Source of the DNA: Alphaproteobacteria bacterium
GTDB taxonomy: Bacteria; Pseudomonadota; Alphaproteobacteria; Micropepsales; Micropepsaceae
Direction: 5' to 3'
DNA: 64,000 nucleotides
Assembly (NCBI GenBank): GCA_017308375.1
Contig: JAFKEW010000044.1
Location: forward strand, 124,001-188,000
Both the position numbers and the translations under genes were made by a program. The notes below the pieces were generated by a model. That model was not told the DNA's origin. It searched no databases and was given only the letters and a program-made list of their open reading frames with translations. This document shows, piece after piece, positions 29,661 to 41,212 of the stretch (positions within the stretch are counted from its first letter, which is position 1; each line of letters starts with the position of its first letter).

Positions 29661-31595
29661 TTATCTCTTCGCGTTCTTCACCAGATCGGCAACCACTGTG
29701 GGATCGGCGAGTGTGGTGGTATCGCCCAGATTGCCGGTATCGCCTTCCGCGATCTTGCGCAGAATTCGCCGCATGATCTTGCCGGAGCGTGTTTTGGGCA
29801 GGCTCGGCGAGAACTGGATCACATCCGGCTTCGCAATCGGGCTGATTTCCTTCGCCACCCACTGTTTCAGACGTTCGGTCAACGCATCGTCACCGTTATT
29901 GCCTGCCGTCAGCGTGACATAGGCGTAGATGCCCTGTCCCTTGATGTCATGCGGATAGCCAACCACGGCGGCCTCCGCCACGATCTCGTGCGCGACAAGG
30001 GCGGATTCCACTTCCGCGGTGCCGAGCCGGTGGCCCGAAACATTGATCACGTCATCGACGCGGCCGGTGATCCAGTAATAACCGTCTTCATCGCGGCGGC
30101 AGCCATCGCCGGTGAAATATTTGCCGGTATAGGTTTTGAAATAGGTGTCGATGAATCGCTGGTGATCGCCGTAAACCGTGCGCATCTGCCCCGGCCAGGA
30201 ATCGAGCAGCACCAGGTTACCGCTGGCTTCACCGTCCAGCACCTTGCCGTCCGCATCCACGATCTGCGGCTGAATGCCGAAGAACGGTTTGGTCGCGGAA
30301 CCGGGCTTCTGATCGATTGCGCCGGGCAGCGGCGAAATCAAAATACCGCCTGTCTCCGTCTGCCACCAGGTGTCCACCACCGGGCAGCGTTCGTCGCCCG
30401 CGACGCGCCAATACCACAGCCACGCTTCGGGGTTGATCGGCTCACCCACACTGCCCAGAAGCCTGAGTGATTTGCGCGATGTCTTCTTCACCGGCCCTTC
30501 GCCCTCGCGCATCAGGGCGCGAATGGCGGTCGGTGCTGTGTAGAAAATGTTGACCTTGTGTTTGTCGATCACTTCCCAGAAACGCGATGTGGTGGGGTAA
30601 TTCGGCACGCCCTCGAACATCACGGTGGTCGCGCCATTGGCGAGCGGGCCGTAAACGATATAGCTGTGCCCGGTCACCCAGCCGACATCGGCGGTACACC
30701 AGTAAATGTCGCCTTCGTGATAATCGAAGATGATTTCGTGGGTATAGGCCACGAACAGTAGATAGCCTGCCGTGGTGTGCAGCACACCCTTGGGCTTTCC
30801 GGTGGAGCCAGAGGTGTAAAGCACGAACAGCGGGTCTTCCGCGTTCATCGCTTCCGCCGGGCAGTTGGTGGAAACCTTGGCGCGTTCATCGTGGTACCAG
30901 ATATCGCGGCCCGCGCGCATGTCGATCTTGCCGCCGGTGCGTTTCACCACAAGGCAGGTTTTCACATCGGGGCAGCGCGCCAGCGCCTCATCCGTATTCT
31001 TTTTCAACGGAATGGGCTTGCCACCGCGCAAACCTTCATCGGCGGTGATGATGATCGTGCTTTCGCAATCCTTGATGCGCCCGGCAATACTGTCGGGGGA
31101 GAAGCCCGCGAAAATCACCGAATGGATCGCGCCGATCCGCGCACACGCCAGCATCGCATAGGCCGCTTCGGGGATCATCGGCAGGTAGATCGTCACCCGG
31201 TCGCCCTTCTTCACCCCTTGCGCCTTCAGCACGTTGGCAAAGCGGCACACTTCGTCATGCAGTTCCTGATAGGTGATGGCGCGCGATTCCTGCGGGTCGT
31301 CACCTTCCCACAGGATTGCGGTCTGCTTCGCGCGCTTCGGCAGGTGGCGGTCGATGCAATTCACCGTCACGTTCAGCGTGCCGTCCTCAAACCATTTGAT
31401 GTGGAGATTGGCTGGATCATAGGAGCAATTCTTCACCTTGGTGAATGGCTTGATCCAGTCGAGGCGTTTGGCCACCTCCCCCCAGAAACCGTCCGGGTCC
31501 TTGATCGACCGCGCATACATTTCCTCGTATTTCGCGCGGTCGATAAACGCACGCTTGCGCCATTCATCGGGAACGGGGATCAGCGTATCGGACAT
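29661..31595 (-). CDS. acs: Acetyl-CoA synthetase
   Basis: 644 residues, AMP-forming acetate-CoA ligase that activates acetate in the cytosol. Adenylate motifs are [15 protein letters not shown] (P-loop) and WWQTETGG, with TGD and [16 protein letters not shown] in the C-terminal lid. [16 protein letters not shown] holds the catalytic Lys (about residue 605) that is silenced by acetylation in other bacteria. GAGGAA lies six bases before the chosen ATG 31595; the ATG two codons earlier abuts it. It is alone on its strand, with the CoA-transferase gene upstream. Confidence 0.96.
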   Translation of the reverse strand: MSDTLIPVPDEWRKRAFIDRAKYEEMYARSIKDPDGFWGEVAKRLDWIKPFTKVKNCSYDPANLHIKWFEDGTLNVTVNCIDRHLPKRAKQTAILWEGDDPQESRAITYQELHDEVCRFANVLKAQGVKKGDRVTIYLPMIPEAAYAMLACARIGAIHSVIFAGFSPDSIAGRIKDCESTIIITADEGLRGGKPIPLKKNTDEALARCPDVKTCLVVKRTGGKIDMRAGRDIWYHDERAKVSTNCPAEAMNAEDPLFVLYTSGSTGKPKGVLHTTAGYLLFVAYTHEIIFDYHEGDIYWCTADVGWVTGHSYIVYGPLANGATTVMFEGVPNYPTTSRFWEVIDKHKVNIFYTAPTAIRALMREGEGPVKKTSRKSLRLLGSVGEPINPEAWLWYWRVAGDERCPVVDTWWQTETGGILISPLPGAIDQKPGSATKPFFGIQPQIVDADGKVLDGEASGNLVLLDSWPGQMRTVYGDHQRFIDTYFKTYTGKYFTGDGCRRDEDGYYWITGRVDDVINVSGHRLGTAEVESALVAHEIVAEAAVVGYPHDIKGQGIYAYVTLTAGNNGDDALTERLKQWVAKEISPIAKPDVIQFSPSLPKTRSGKIMRRILRKIAEGDTGNLGDTTTLADPTVVADLVKNAKR

Positions 31596-31653
31596 GGACA
31601 TTTCCTCAGTATTGCAGAATTTTCATCAATAGTGCCGCCTCGGCGCACCGTCT

Positions 31654-32799
31654 TCAAGATTGATCGAAGTCCTTCTGGTCCGCGCCGGGCCTTGGCGGAT
31701 CGCGGCGGATGGACGCGGGCGTTTTGGAAAAATGGATTGGCGGCTTCATCGCGCGCCATTTTCCTTCGGTTGGATGTTCGCGGGTCTGGAAGAAATTTAC
31801 CGCTTTCAGATGCGGGTCTTCCAGCACATCGTTCAGCGTGTTCGCTCGCATGATCGGAATACGATTTTCATCGCCCAATGTCATCCATTCGTCTGTCGTG
31901 TGCTTCAACGCCGCCTCGCGCAGCATTTCGTAGTAGACCGCCACCCGCTGCCCCTTCGGCGCATTGACGAAACGGTCGCTTTCGTAAGCATTGGGAATGC
32001 CGCCCAGTTCCAGGAACTTCGCCGATGCCGCCCGGCTGACCGGCTGAATGGCGATGTAACCGTCCTTGGTTTTCAGTGGCCGCCGGTCGTTCGCCAATGC
32101 CGGCGTGTGCCCGATGCGGCCCTGCACCGGCATGAAGGTTTCCCCGTAGAGGTGCTCCAGCATGGTGAAATGGGTGAAGCTTTCGAACATCGGCACTTCG
32201 ACGAATTGCCCTTCACCGGTTCGTTCGCGGTGGAACAGTGCGGCCAGCGTGGCGTAAAGCGCATGCAGGCTCGAAACCTTGTCGGCGACAAAGGTTGGTA
32301 GAAGCCGCATTTCGCCGCCATCCACCCGCGGCAGAAGGTCGGAAGCACCCGATGCCGCCTGTACCAGATCGTCGAACGCCTGCCGTCCGGCATAGGGCCC
32401 GCCCGCGCCATAGCCGACGCAATGCACATACACGATGGACGGGTTGATCTTCGCCACTTCCTCGTAACCGAAGCCCAGCCGCGCCATCGCGTCGGCCCGC
32501 ACATTGTGGATGAACACCTGTGCCTTCGGGATCAGCTTGCGCAGTCTGGCGCGGCCTTCGTCGGATTTCAGGTCCATGATGACGGAACGCTTGTTCCTGT
32601 TCATCGCCATGAAGGTGGCACCCATATCCTCGTTCTTGGCGAAGCGGCTGCCCGTCCGCTGGCGGTCACCGCCGGGGTTTTCGACCTTGATCACGTCGGC
32701 ACCCAGATCGCCCATCGTCTGGGTGGCATAGGGCCCGAAAATGAATTCGGTCAGGTCCAGGACCGTAACGCCGTCAAGAGGGCCGGATGGAGCTTTCAT
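31654..32799 (-). CDS. Family III CoA-transferase (CaiB/BaiF)
   Basis: 381 residues. Family features are LDGVTVLDLTEFIFGPYATQTMGDLGADVIKVENP at the N-terminus, RNKRSVIMDLKS, and FIHNVRADAMARLGFGYE. These enzymes move CoA between acyl groups through a covalent Asp-acyl intermediate. The exact substrate is not inferable. The start is ATG 32799, because MKAPSGPLDGVTVLDL matches the family; the longer frame upstream is spurious. It is divergent from the creatininase-family gene across 217 bases. Confidence 0.92.
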   Translation of the reverse strand: MKAPSGPLDGVTVLDLTEFIFGPYATQTMGDLGADVIKVENPGGDRQRTGSRFAKNEDMGATFMAMNRNKRSVIMDLKSDEGRARLRKLIPKAQVFIHNVRADAMARLGFGYEEVAKINPSIVYVHCVGYGAGGPYAGRQAFDDLVQAASGASDLLPRVDGGEMRLLPTFVADKVSSLHALYATLAALFHRERTGEGQFVEVPMFESFTHFTMLEHLYGETFMPVQGRIGHTPALANDRRPLKTKDGYIAIQPVSRAASAKFLELGGIPNAYESDRFVNAPKGQRVAVYYEMLREAALKHTTDEWMTLGDENRIPIMRANTLNDVLEDPHLKAVNFFQTREHPTEGKWRAMKPPIHFSKTPASIRRDPPRPGADQKDFDQS

Positions 32800-33016
32800 G
32801 GGGGAAATCCTTTCAAATTCAGCAATAGCGATTGTTCGGCAGATTAGGCCATGAGCGCCAAGGGGCAAGGGCTTCGGCCCTTTTGTTCGCCGCCATATCG
32901 ACGTACGCACCGCTTTCCGTCATAAATCGCCGCCTGCCGGTTCCGCCTGCCATTTCATGACTTGGCGTGGCGGGGCCGGCTTTTACCTTATTCCATTTGT
33001 GGAAACGGCACTGCCG

Positions 33017-33763
33017 ATGCAGCTTCATCTATCCTCATGGCCGGAAATCGAAACCTATCTGGCGCGCTCGAAAGCCATTTTGATTCCCATCGGCTCGACG
33101 GAGCAGCATGGCCCCAACGGTCTTCTTGGCACCGATGCGCTGTGTGCGGAGATCATTGGCAAGCGCGCCGGTGACGAAGCGGGCTTTCTGGTCGGCCCCA
33201 CCTTCAATGTCGGCCAGGCGCAGCATCACATGGGCTTTCCCGGCACCATCACGCTTAGGCCCGCCACCATGATCGCGGCGATGACGGATTGGGCGCAAAG
33301 CCTGTCGCATCACGGCTTTGAGAGGATTTATTGGCTGAACGGGCATGGCGGCAATGTCGCCACCATCAATGCCGCCTTTGCTGAGATTTATCACAGCGTG
33401 AGCTTTGGCGGCGAAGGGGGCAATCATCCGAAACTGCGTTGCCTGTTGCGCAACTGGTGGGAGCTTTCGGGCGTGATGGATACCTGCCGCCAACTCTTCC
33501 CGGTGGGGGAGGGTAGCCACGCCACGCCCAGTGAAGTGTCGGTGACCTATTTCGCTTACCCGGAAGCGCAAAAATCCGTCGCCATGACACCGAAAATCGC
33601 GCCCAATGGCCCGATCTACGATGCCGATGATTATCGCCGCCGTTTTCCCGATGGCCGGATCGGCTCCGATCCATCACAGGCCAATGTCGCGGCTGGCGAA
33701 AAAATTGTGCGCATGGCGGTCAAGGCGCTGATCCGCGAATTCCAGCATTTCGCGGCGGCATGA
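33017..33763 (+). CDS. Creatininase family amidohydrolase
   Basis: 248 residues. Metal-binding residues are visible in PIGSTEQHGPNGLLGTDALCAE (Glu, His, Asp) and in the later NGHGGNVATI (His). GPTFNVGQAQHHMGFPGTI is the expected middle block. The family includes creatininase, formamidase-like FAPy deformylase and mycofactocin MftE; none is specifically indicated. ATG 33017 is preferred to one 60 bases upstream, whose extra residues are unconserved. The next gene is a broken GNAT on the other strand. Confidence 0.9.
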   Translation: MQLHLSSWPEIETYLARSKAILIPIGSTEQHGPNGLLGTDALCAEIIGKRAGDEAGFLVGPTFNVGQAQHHMGFPGTITLRPATMIAAMTDWAQSLSHHGFERIYWLNGHGGNVATINAAFAEIYHSVSFGGEGGNHPKLRCLLRNWWELSGVMDTCRQLFPVGEGSHATPSEVSVTYFAYPEAQKSVAMTPKIAPNGPIYDADDYRRRFPDGRIGSDPSQANVAAGEKIVRMAVKALIREFQHFAAA

Positions 33764-33784
33764 TTTTTCGTCAGTCTGTTTTCG

Positions 33785-34196
33785 TCAATCTGTGCGCGCA
33801 GGCCGCCATTCGTAGCGGATATCGGGCAGCTTTTCCTCGTTCCGGCTGCCATCGGTGAATTCCGCGGCTTTGCAGCCGTGGCGCTCGTAGAAGCGGCGCG
33901 CGCCTTCATTCTCCTGAAACACCCAGAACTGAAAACCGGCTGGCCTGAGGACCCGCATCATGCGCAGCAGTGCCGTGCCGGTTTCGCTGTTCTGATAGTC
34001 GGGGTGGACATAGAGATGATTCAGCCAATCGGCATTGAGCGCGGCAAAGCCGATCACCCGCCGGCCCAGAACAGCCACCCAAACCTGCTCGCGCGCAAGA
34101 ACGCCCGGCCATCTCGGCACGCGCCTCGATGAACACCTCGCCGATCTCGAACGCATCGGCCGCATTTGCCCGGCGAATTGTAACATTCGAACGCAT
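33785..34196 (-). pseudogene. GNAT acetyltransferase with internal deletion and frameshift
   Basis: Reading from ATG 34196 gives a GNAT N-terminus (MRSNVTIRRANAADAFEIGEV up to ARAEM, 34110). The family match then resumes in another frame at about 34102 (VLAREQVWVAVLGRRVIGFAAL), followed by WLNHLYVHPDYQ, TALLRMM and a C-terminal ENEGARRFYERHGCKAAEF block. The usual segment of about 15-20 residues between helix 1 and strand 2 is missing. The span of 412 bases is not a multiple of three. This looks like a deletion of length not divisible by three, hence a pseudogene. The acetyl-CoA loop also reads YQNSETG instead of the normal Gly-rich turn. Confidence 0.72.
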
Positions 34197-34255
34197 GCGC
34201 CGGATTGTAGCCAAACGGCTTGACTTGCGCACGTGGCAGCCCAATATCGCCGCTT

Positions 34256-36183
<1,928 letters not shown>

Positions 36184-36203
36184 GGGCACCCTGGCGGGAA
36201 GGT

Positions 36204-37703
36204 TTACTCCGCCGCGATCAGTTCGGGTGCGCTTGCATTGGCTGCCTTGGCGGGGCGCTTGGTGAATTCCATCGTGCCGTCATTCAGCTTGCCCATGCGC
36301 AATGCCATCATGTCGAGCGCATAGTTCTGGTAGAGCTTCCACGGCTTTTTCGATCCCTGCTTGGGCAGGATGTCGAGCGCGCGCTGGACGTAACCGCTGG
36401 AGAAATCGAGCCACGGCAACGGCTTCACATCCGGATCGTTCAGCCGCGGCGTACAGGCGGCAAATCCGCGCTTGTCCATGTAATTGATCAGGCGGTTCAC
36501 ATACTCGCAGGTCAGGTCGCATTTCAGCGTCCATGACGCATTCGTGTAACCGAAGGCCGACGCCAGGTTCGGCACGTCCTGATACATCATGCCCTTGTAG
36601 CTCATGCCCTTGCCGAGGTCTTTCACCTCGCCATCCACGGACACCTGCATCCCGCCCAGCAGAATGAGTTTCAGCCCGGTGGCGGTCACGATGATGTCAG
36701 CGTCCAGCGTTTTGCCGGACGCGAGTTTGATGCCTTCCGGCGTGAAGCTGTCGATGGTATCGGTCACCACGCTGGCGCGGCCCTCGCGAATGGAGGCAAA
36801 CATGTCGCTGTCCGGCACCAGGCACAGCCGCTGATCCCATGGATTGTAGCGCGGTGTGAAATGCGATTTCACATCGTAATCGGGGCCAAGCTCCTGCCGC
36901 ACCAGATGGATCAACTGCTGCTTGACCTTTTCCGGCTTCTTGCGCGCCAGCCGGAAGAAGAACATGCCCATCAGCACGTTGCGCCAACGCACGATCTGAT
37001 AGGCGAGCATCGCCGGAAGATGCCGCTTCAGCCAGTTGGCGAACGCATCTTCGCCCGGCCGCGAAACGACATAGGTCGGCGAACGCTGCAGCATCGTGAC
37101 ATGGGCGGCTTCCTTCGCCATTGCCGGCACCAGCGTCACTGCGGTCGCGCCGCTGCCGATCACCACGACCTTCTTGCCGCGATAGTCGAGGTCTTCCGGC
37201 CAGAATTGTGGGTGAACGATCTTGCCCTGAAAGCTCTCACGCCCGGCAAATTCGGGATTATGCCCGCTTTCGTAGGAGTAATAGCCGCTGCACATGAAAA
37301 GGAAGTTGCAGGTGAATTTCACCACGCGCTTTTCCGGGCCCACTTCGGCTTCGACCGTCCATTGGGCATCGGCGCTGGACCAGTTGGCGCGCTTCACCAG
37401 ATGATGAAAGCGGATATTCTTTTCGATGTCGGCTTCGCGGGCGGTATCGCGCACATATTTGCGAATGGATGGGCCGTCGGCGATTGCCTTCGCCTCCCGC
37501 CATGGCCGGAAGGCATAGCCAAGCGTATACATATCGGAGTCCGAGCGGATGCCGGGATAGCGGAACAGATCCCAGGTGCCGCCAATGGCGTCGCGGCCTT
37601 CCAGAATGGCATAGCGCTTGCCGGGGCAATCCTGCTGCAGGTGCCAGGCTGCGCCGATACCCGAAAGCCCAGCGCCCACAATCAGGACATCAAAGTGTTC
37701 CAC
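36204..37703 (-). CDS. Flavin monooxygenase, Baeyer-Villiger type
   Basis: 499 residues. The FAD-binding GAGLSGIG is at residues 11-18, and the second Rossmann motif GSGATAVTL is near 180. The Baeyer-Villiger fingerprint FxGxxxHxxxWP is matched exactly by FQGKIVHPQFWP near residues 159-170. It oxidises ketones to esters, or related substrates, with NADPH and oxygen. Sequences such as VHLVRQELGPDYDVKSHFTPRYNPWDQR-like blocks (split here as LGPDYDVKSHFTPRYNPWDQ) are typical of the EthA-like group. Substrate not known. It stands alone, convergent with thiC. Confidence 0.92.
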   Translation of the reverse strand: MEHFDVLIVGAGLSGIGAAWHLQQDCPGKRYAILEGRDAIGGTWDLFRYPGIRSDSDMYTLGYAFRPWREAKAIADGPSIRKYVRDTAREADIEKNIRFHHLVKRANWSSADAQWTVEAEVGPEKRVVKFTCNFLFMCSGYYSYESGHNPEFAGRESFQGKIVHPQFWPEDLDYRGKKVVVIGSGATAVTLVPAMAKEAAHVTMLQRSPTYVVSRPGEDAFANWLKRHLPAMLAYQIVRWRNVLMGMFFFRLARKKPEKVKQQLIHLVRQELGPDYDVKSHFTPRYNPWDQRLCLVPDSDMFASIREGRASVVTDTIDSFTPEGIKLASGKTLDADIIVTATGLKLILLGGMQVSVDGEVKDLGKGMSYKGMMYQDVPNLASAFGYTNASWTLKCDLTCEYVNRLINYMDKRGFAACTPRLNDPDVKPLPWLDFSSGYVQRALDILPKQGSKKPWKLYQNYALDMMALRMGKLNDGTMEFTKRPAKAANASAPELIAAE

Positions 37704-37816
37704 GCGTGGCCACTCCCTGAAAATCTGCCCATCATGATGGGCGATTTCTTGTGAAATGACAAGTTGTCAGTTCGCGGCCGGCGGCGATTTGGCCGGAAAC
37801 TGGCCCTGTTCCGACC

Positions 37817-38077
37817 CTAGCGCAGGCCGCGCCGCCCGGTCAGTGCGTGATAGATGAGAAGCACGACAATGGCGCCCACGATCGCTATGAACATCGATGT
37901 CAAGTTGAAGTGGAAAGCATCGAAGTGCGTCAGCTGGCGGAAAATGAAACCGCCGACCAGCGCACCCACCATGCCCAGAACGATGTTGAGGATGCAGCCT
38001 TCGCCGCGCTTGTTGACGATTCGGCTGGCGATGAAGCCGGTGATCAGGCCGAAAACGATCCAGCCGAAAATGGACAT
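37817..38077 (-). CDS. GlsB/YeaQ/YmgE family small membrane protein (copy 1)
   Basis: 86 residues with three predicted membrane helices and the family Gly-rich pattern IFGWIVFGLITGFIASRIV, then GCILNIVLGMVGALVGGFIF. Transglycosylase-associated, stress-linked family; molecular role unknown. A paralogue lies 97 bases upstream on the same strand, with a large hairpin between them. Compared with copy 2 it has a charged RNKRGEG-like turn (NKRGEGC) and ends in TGRRGLR. Confidence 0.92.
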   Translation of the reverse strand: MSIFGWIVFGLITGFIASRIVNKRGEGCILNIVLGMVGALVGGFIFRQLTHFDAFHFNLTSMFIAIVGAIVVLLIYHALTGRRGLR

Positions 38078-38112
38078 TCAGGTTCCCCCGCATTGTGCGC
38101 GGAGGATGATCG

Positions 38113-38168
38113 GGATTCGGTTGCCCGTCCAGTTGGGAACATCCCATTAGGAACGGGCAACCGGATTC
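38113..38168. repeat. Large inverted repeat between the two GlsB-type genes
   Basis: CGGTTGCCCGT (38118-38128) and ACGGGCAACCG (38153-38163) are exact complements. Further pairing extends outward with bulges, and an inner hairpin TGGGA-ACA-TCCCA lies in the loop. There is no T-run on either side, so it is not a standard terminator. It may be an mRNA-stabilising structure or a remnant repeat. The same CGGTTGCCCG core recurs at 41.24 kb. Confidence 0.65.
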
Positions 38169-38174
38169 CGTATG

Positions 38175-38429
38175 TCAGGCCGCGCGCCGCACCACGGCAT
38201 GATAAATCAGAAGCACCACAATAGCGCCGATGACGGCGACCACCATGCTGTAGATATTCAGGCCGGTGACCCCGGCCGCGCCGAAAAAGCTGAACAGCCA
38301 GCCCCCCACCACCGCGCCGATAATGCCCAGAACGATGTCGAGGATCAGCCCCTCGCCGGATTTGTTGACAACTTTACTCGCGATAAAGCCTGCGATCAGA
38401 CCGAGTATGAGCCAGGAGAGAATACCCAT
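38175..38429 (-). CDS. GlsB/YeaQ/YmgE family small membrane protein (copy 2)
   Basis: 84 residues, three predicted helices: ILSWLILGLIAGFIASKVV, then GLILDIVLGIIGAVVGGWLF and a terminal helix NIYSMVVAVIGAIVVLLIYHAV. It is paralogous to the next gene downstream and differs mainly in the loops. The tandem arrangement suggests local duplication. It is first in the pair, with the large hairpin immediately after its stop. Confidence 0.92.
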   Translation of the reverse strand: MGILSWLILGLIAGFIASKVVNKSGEGLILDIVLGIIGAVVGGWLFSFFGAAGVTGLNIYSMVVAVIGAIVVLLIYHAVVRRAA

Positions 38430-38494
38430 GAGAGTTCCCTATGTTCATGACCCCTTCGTAATGAAGCGTAGGCGCGTTATCGATTCGCTGCAAC

Positions 38495-39493
38495 TCACAT
38501 GGTCACGACCACTTTGCCCTGCGCCTTGCGATCCATCAGCATACGGATGGCTTCGCCCGCGCGCGCCAGCGGAATGCGTGCCGAGACATAGGGCTTCAGC
38601 TTTCCGGTTCCGATCATATCGGTCAGTTCGCGCAACATCGCATTGCCGCGCTTGGGGTCGCGCGCGACCGATGCGCCCCAGAACACACCCACGATCTGGC
38701 AGCTTTTGAGCAAGGTCAGGTTCAGCGGAACGCGCGGAATGTCACCGGCCGCGAACCCGATCACGAGATAGCGTCCATCCCAGTTCATCGCCCGCAAGGC
38801 CGGTTCGGCATAGTCGCTGCCCACCGGATCGTAGAGCACATCGGCGCCCTTGCCCCCGGTCAGGCTTTTGATGGTTTCCGAAAGCTCTTTCTGCTGTTCG
38901 CGCGATAGTTTGCCGGTGGGATAAACGAAGCCCTCATCGGCGCCATATTTTTTCGCCAGGTCGACTTTTTCCTGCGACGAGGCACCGGCCACCACGCGCG
39001 CGCCCATCGCCTTGCCGATCTCCACCGCGGCCAGGCCCACGCCACCGGCTGCACCCAGCACCACCAGGTTTTCACCCGCTTTCAGATTGGCGCGGTCCTT
39101 CAGCGCGTAATAGGACGTACCGTAGGTGGTGAAGAACGATGCCGCCACGTCGAAGTCGAGGTTGGCAGGCATCGGGATACAACGTCCTGCGTCGGCCACG
39201 GCTTCTTCCACAAAGCCGCCATTGCCGGTGGAGGCGATCACCCGGTCGCCCGGCTTCACGTTCGTCACGCCTTCGCCAACCGCTTTCACAATGCCGGCGA
39301 TCTCACCGCCGGGGGCAAAGGGCAGGGGCGGGCGGAATTGATATTTGTCCTGAATCAGCAACACGTCGGGAAAGTTGACGCCGCACGCCTTCACGCTGAT
39401 CACGGCCTGCCCCTTGCCGGGGGTGGGGCTGGGGATGTCGCTGTATTCCAGCTCTTCCGGCGGACCGTAATGGGTGCAAAGCATGGCTTTCAT
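38495..39493 (-). CDS. NADPH:quinone oxidoreductase-like MDR protein
   Basis: 332 residues, zinc-free medium-chain dehydrogenase/reductase. Marks are the N-terminal GroES-like domain (VKACGVNFPDVLLIQDKYQ, FAPGGEIAGIVKAVG) and the NADPH-binding VLGAAGGVGLAAVEIGKAMGARVVAGASSQEK. Zinc ligands of alcohol dehydrogenases are absent. This group reduces quinones or enoyl compounds. AAGGAG before ATG 39493 fixes the start; the longer TTG frame is less likely. Confidence 0.9.
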   Translation of the reverse strand: MKAMLCTHYGPPEELEYSDIPSPTPGKGQAVISVKACGVNFPDVLLIQDKYQFRPPLPFAPGGEIAGIVKAVGEGVTNVKPGDRVIASTGNGGFVEEAVADAGRCIPMPANLDFDVAASFFTTYGTSYYALKDRANLKAGENLVVLGAAGGVGLAAVEIGKAMGARVVAGASSQEKVDLAKKYGADEGFVYPTGKLSREQQKELSETIKSLTGGKGADVLYDPVGSDYAEPALRAMNWDGRYLVIGFAAGDIPRVPLNLTLLKSCQIVGVFWGASVARDPKRGNAMLRELTDMIGTGKLKPYVSARIPLARAGEAIRMLMDRKAQGKVVVTM

Positions 39494-39760
39494 CGGGCTC
39501 TCCTTAATGGCCTGTTCCAAATGACGTTTGGCCGAACCATAGGCAAGCGGGCCCCTATCGCCAAGCGGGCCCCGCCATCAAACTTGCATCGATTTCAGTG
39601 AAAACCGGTGCCGGATTGCGTTATGTTCGGGTCAGAGGGGTGTCAGCCAGCGGCCGTTCGCGCGCGAAAATCATGGCCAATCCGAAACCGGAATTTGCCG
39701 AAAACCGGATGACCCGCCCGTGGATGCGGCTTCTGGCATGAGAAGAAGGTGAGCATCACA

Positions 39761-40180
39761 ATGTTGAAGACTTTATCTCTGGCCGCGGCGCTTTTCATGG
39801 CGGTCCCCGCATTGTTGTCCACATCGGCACAGGCTGCTGAAAATACAACCGCCAAATCTCCTGACCGCGTCTGCCTCCAGGTCGGCCGGATCTGGAATTG
39901 GCATGCGCCAGATAATCGGACCCTGATTGTGGAAGACGATACCCACCACAAATTCAAGCTCGGCCTGATGGGTTATTGCCCGAGCCTGCCGTTCAAACAG
40001 ACGCTGGGTTTCCGTGCCATTGGTGGCGGCTCGGTTCTCTCCTGCCTCACGCCGGGGGATTCGGTTTTCTTCCATGATGTCGGCATGAGCATGAATTGCG
40101 CCATCCAGAGCGTTTCTGCCTACACGCCGGAGATGGAAAAGGCCGACAAGGAAGCGGCCGCGGCGAAGAAGGGAAATTAG
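39761..40180 (+). CDS. Small secreted Cys-containing protein, DUF6491-like
   Basis: 139 residues with a signal peptide (about residues 1-25, STSAQA-AE). The mature domain has the pattern Cys, IWNWHAPDNRTLIVE, then YCPSL, then LSCLTPGDSVFF and a final Cys in MNCAIQSV. This gives four cysteines suited to two disulfides, as in DUF6491-type periplasmic proteins. Function unknown. AAGAAGG lies about 11 bases before the chosen ATG. It ends in a Lys/Ala-rich tail, and the stop overlaps the convergent asparaginase gene. Confidence 0.75.
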   Translation: MLKTLSLAAALFMAVPALLSTSAQAAENTTAKSPDRVCLQVGRIWNWHAPDNRTLIVEDDTHHKFKLGLMGYCPSLPFKQTLGFRAIGGGSVLSCLTPGDSVFFHDVGMSMNCAIQSVSAYTPEMEKADKEAAAAKKGN

Positions 40181-41184
40181 AGGTCCGCCAGCCGCAGTCC
40201 GGTAAGCGCGGCTGCTGGCCGGCATTCGCCGACGATCGTATCGCGTGTGTTGCGCACCGGCGTATGGATCAAGGTCCGCGCCGGTGCGTCGCGCCCCAAT
40301 ACGCCCAGTCTGTCGAGCATGGTGGCGATGGCCGTTTCCGCCGCCCGGGTTGCGCCATCATCAATTTTCAATGCGATGCCGAGGCCGCGCTCGGGCAGGA
40401 TGGCGGCATAAACGCCCTCCGCCCCGGTCTTCACCGCGGCATGCCCGTCACAGCCCTGCATCATGAGCGCGCACGCCCGCCCCGTGCCGGATACAAGTTC
40501 GGGGTGGGCGATCATGGCGCGCGTGATGCGGCACATGGCTTCTCCCCGTGCATCCGCAGCCGTCCCGGTAAATTTCGCCAGCGCGCGAGCGAACCCGCTG
40601 AGCGGCAGCATGAAATTTGGGGCCGTACAGCCGTCGATGCCGAAGGGCAGGTCGTTGACACCCGACAGGTCCTGCAAGGCGCGTTTCACCGCCTGCTGCA
40701 CGGGATGATCGGCATGTGCATACCCGTCGGAGGCAATGCCCCAGTGGCGCGCCACGGTCAGGAAGCCCGCATGTTTGCCGGAACAGTTGTTGTGTAACCG
40801 GTTGGGTTGTTCGCCGCGCTGGATCATGGCGTTGCGCAAGGGGGCATAGCGTGGCGGGTGGGCACCGCAGGCAAGATCGGCCTCGCTGCAGCCGATGCGC
40901 CGAAGCCATGCGCCCACCCGTTCGGTGTGCATCGCCTCGCCGGAGTGCGACGCACAAGCGAGCGCAATCTCTTCGTCATTGAGGCCGAAAGCATCCGCCG
41001 CATCGGATTCCAGCAGCGGCAGTGCCTGAACCGGTTTGAGTGCGGAGCGTGGATAGACCGGCCGTTCGACATCGCCGAGCGCAAACACGATCTCGCCGTT
41101 ATGGTCGGCAATCGCGATGGCGCCGCGATGAAGGCTTTCCACGTACCCGCCGCGGGTAACTTCCACCAGAACCGGGTTCGGCAT
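40177..41184 (-). CDS. L-asparaginase II, rhizobial (AnsA) type
   Basis: 335 residues. This family is unrelated to E. coli asparaginase and is typified by the Rhizobium etli enzyme. Its signatures are VEVTRGGYVESLHRGAIAI, YPRSALKPVQALPLLES, CASHSGEAMHTERV with the conserved Ser, and LHNNCSGKHAGFL with Cys and Lys. It hydrolyses asparagine to aspartate and ammonia, probably in the cytosol, as no signal peptide is seen. Start is ATG 41184; upstream residues in the longer frame come from a repeat-rich region. Confidence 0.92.
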   Translation of the reverse strand: MPNPVLVEVTRGGYVESLHRGAIAIADHNGEIVFALGDVERPVYPRSALKPVQALPLLESDAADAFGLNDEEIALACASHSGEAMHTERVGAWLRRIGCSEADLACGAHPPRYAPLRNAMIQRGEQPNRLHNNCSGKHAGFLTVARHWGIASDGYAHADHPVQQAVKRALQDLSGVNDLPFGIDGCTAPNFMLPLSGFARALAKFTGTAADARGEAMCRITRAMIAHPELVSGTGRACALMMQGCDGHAAVKTGAEGVYAAILPERGLGIALKIDDGATRAAETAIATMLDRLGVLGRDAPARTLIHTPVRNTRDTIVGECRPAAALTGLRLADL

Positions 41185-41212
41185 AAAAGCTGTCCTGCAA
41201 TCGGTGCCAGAC

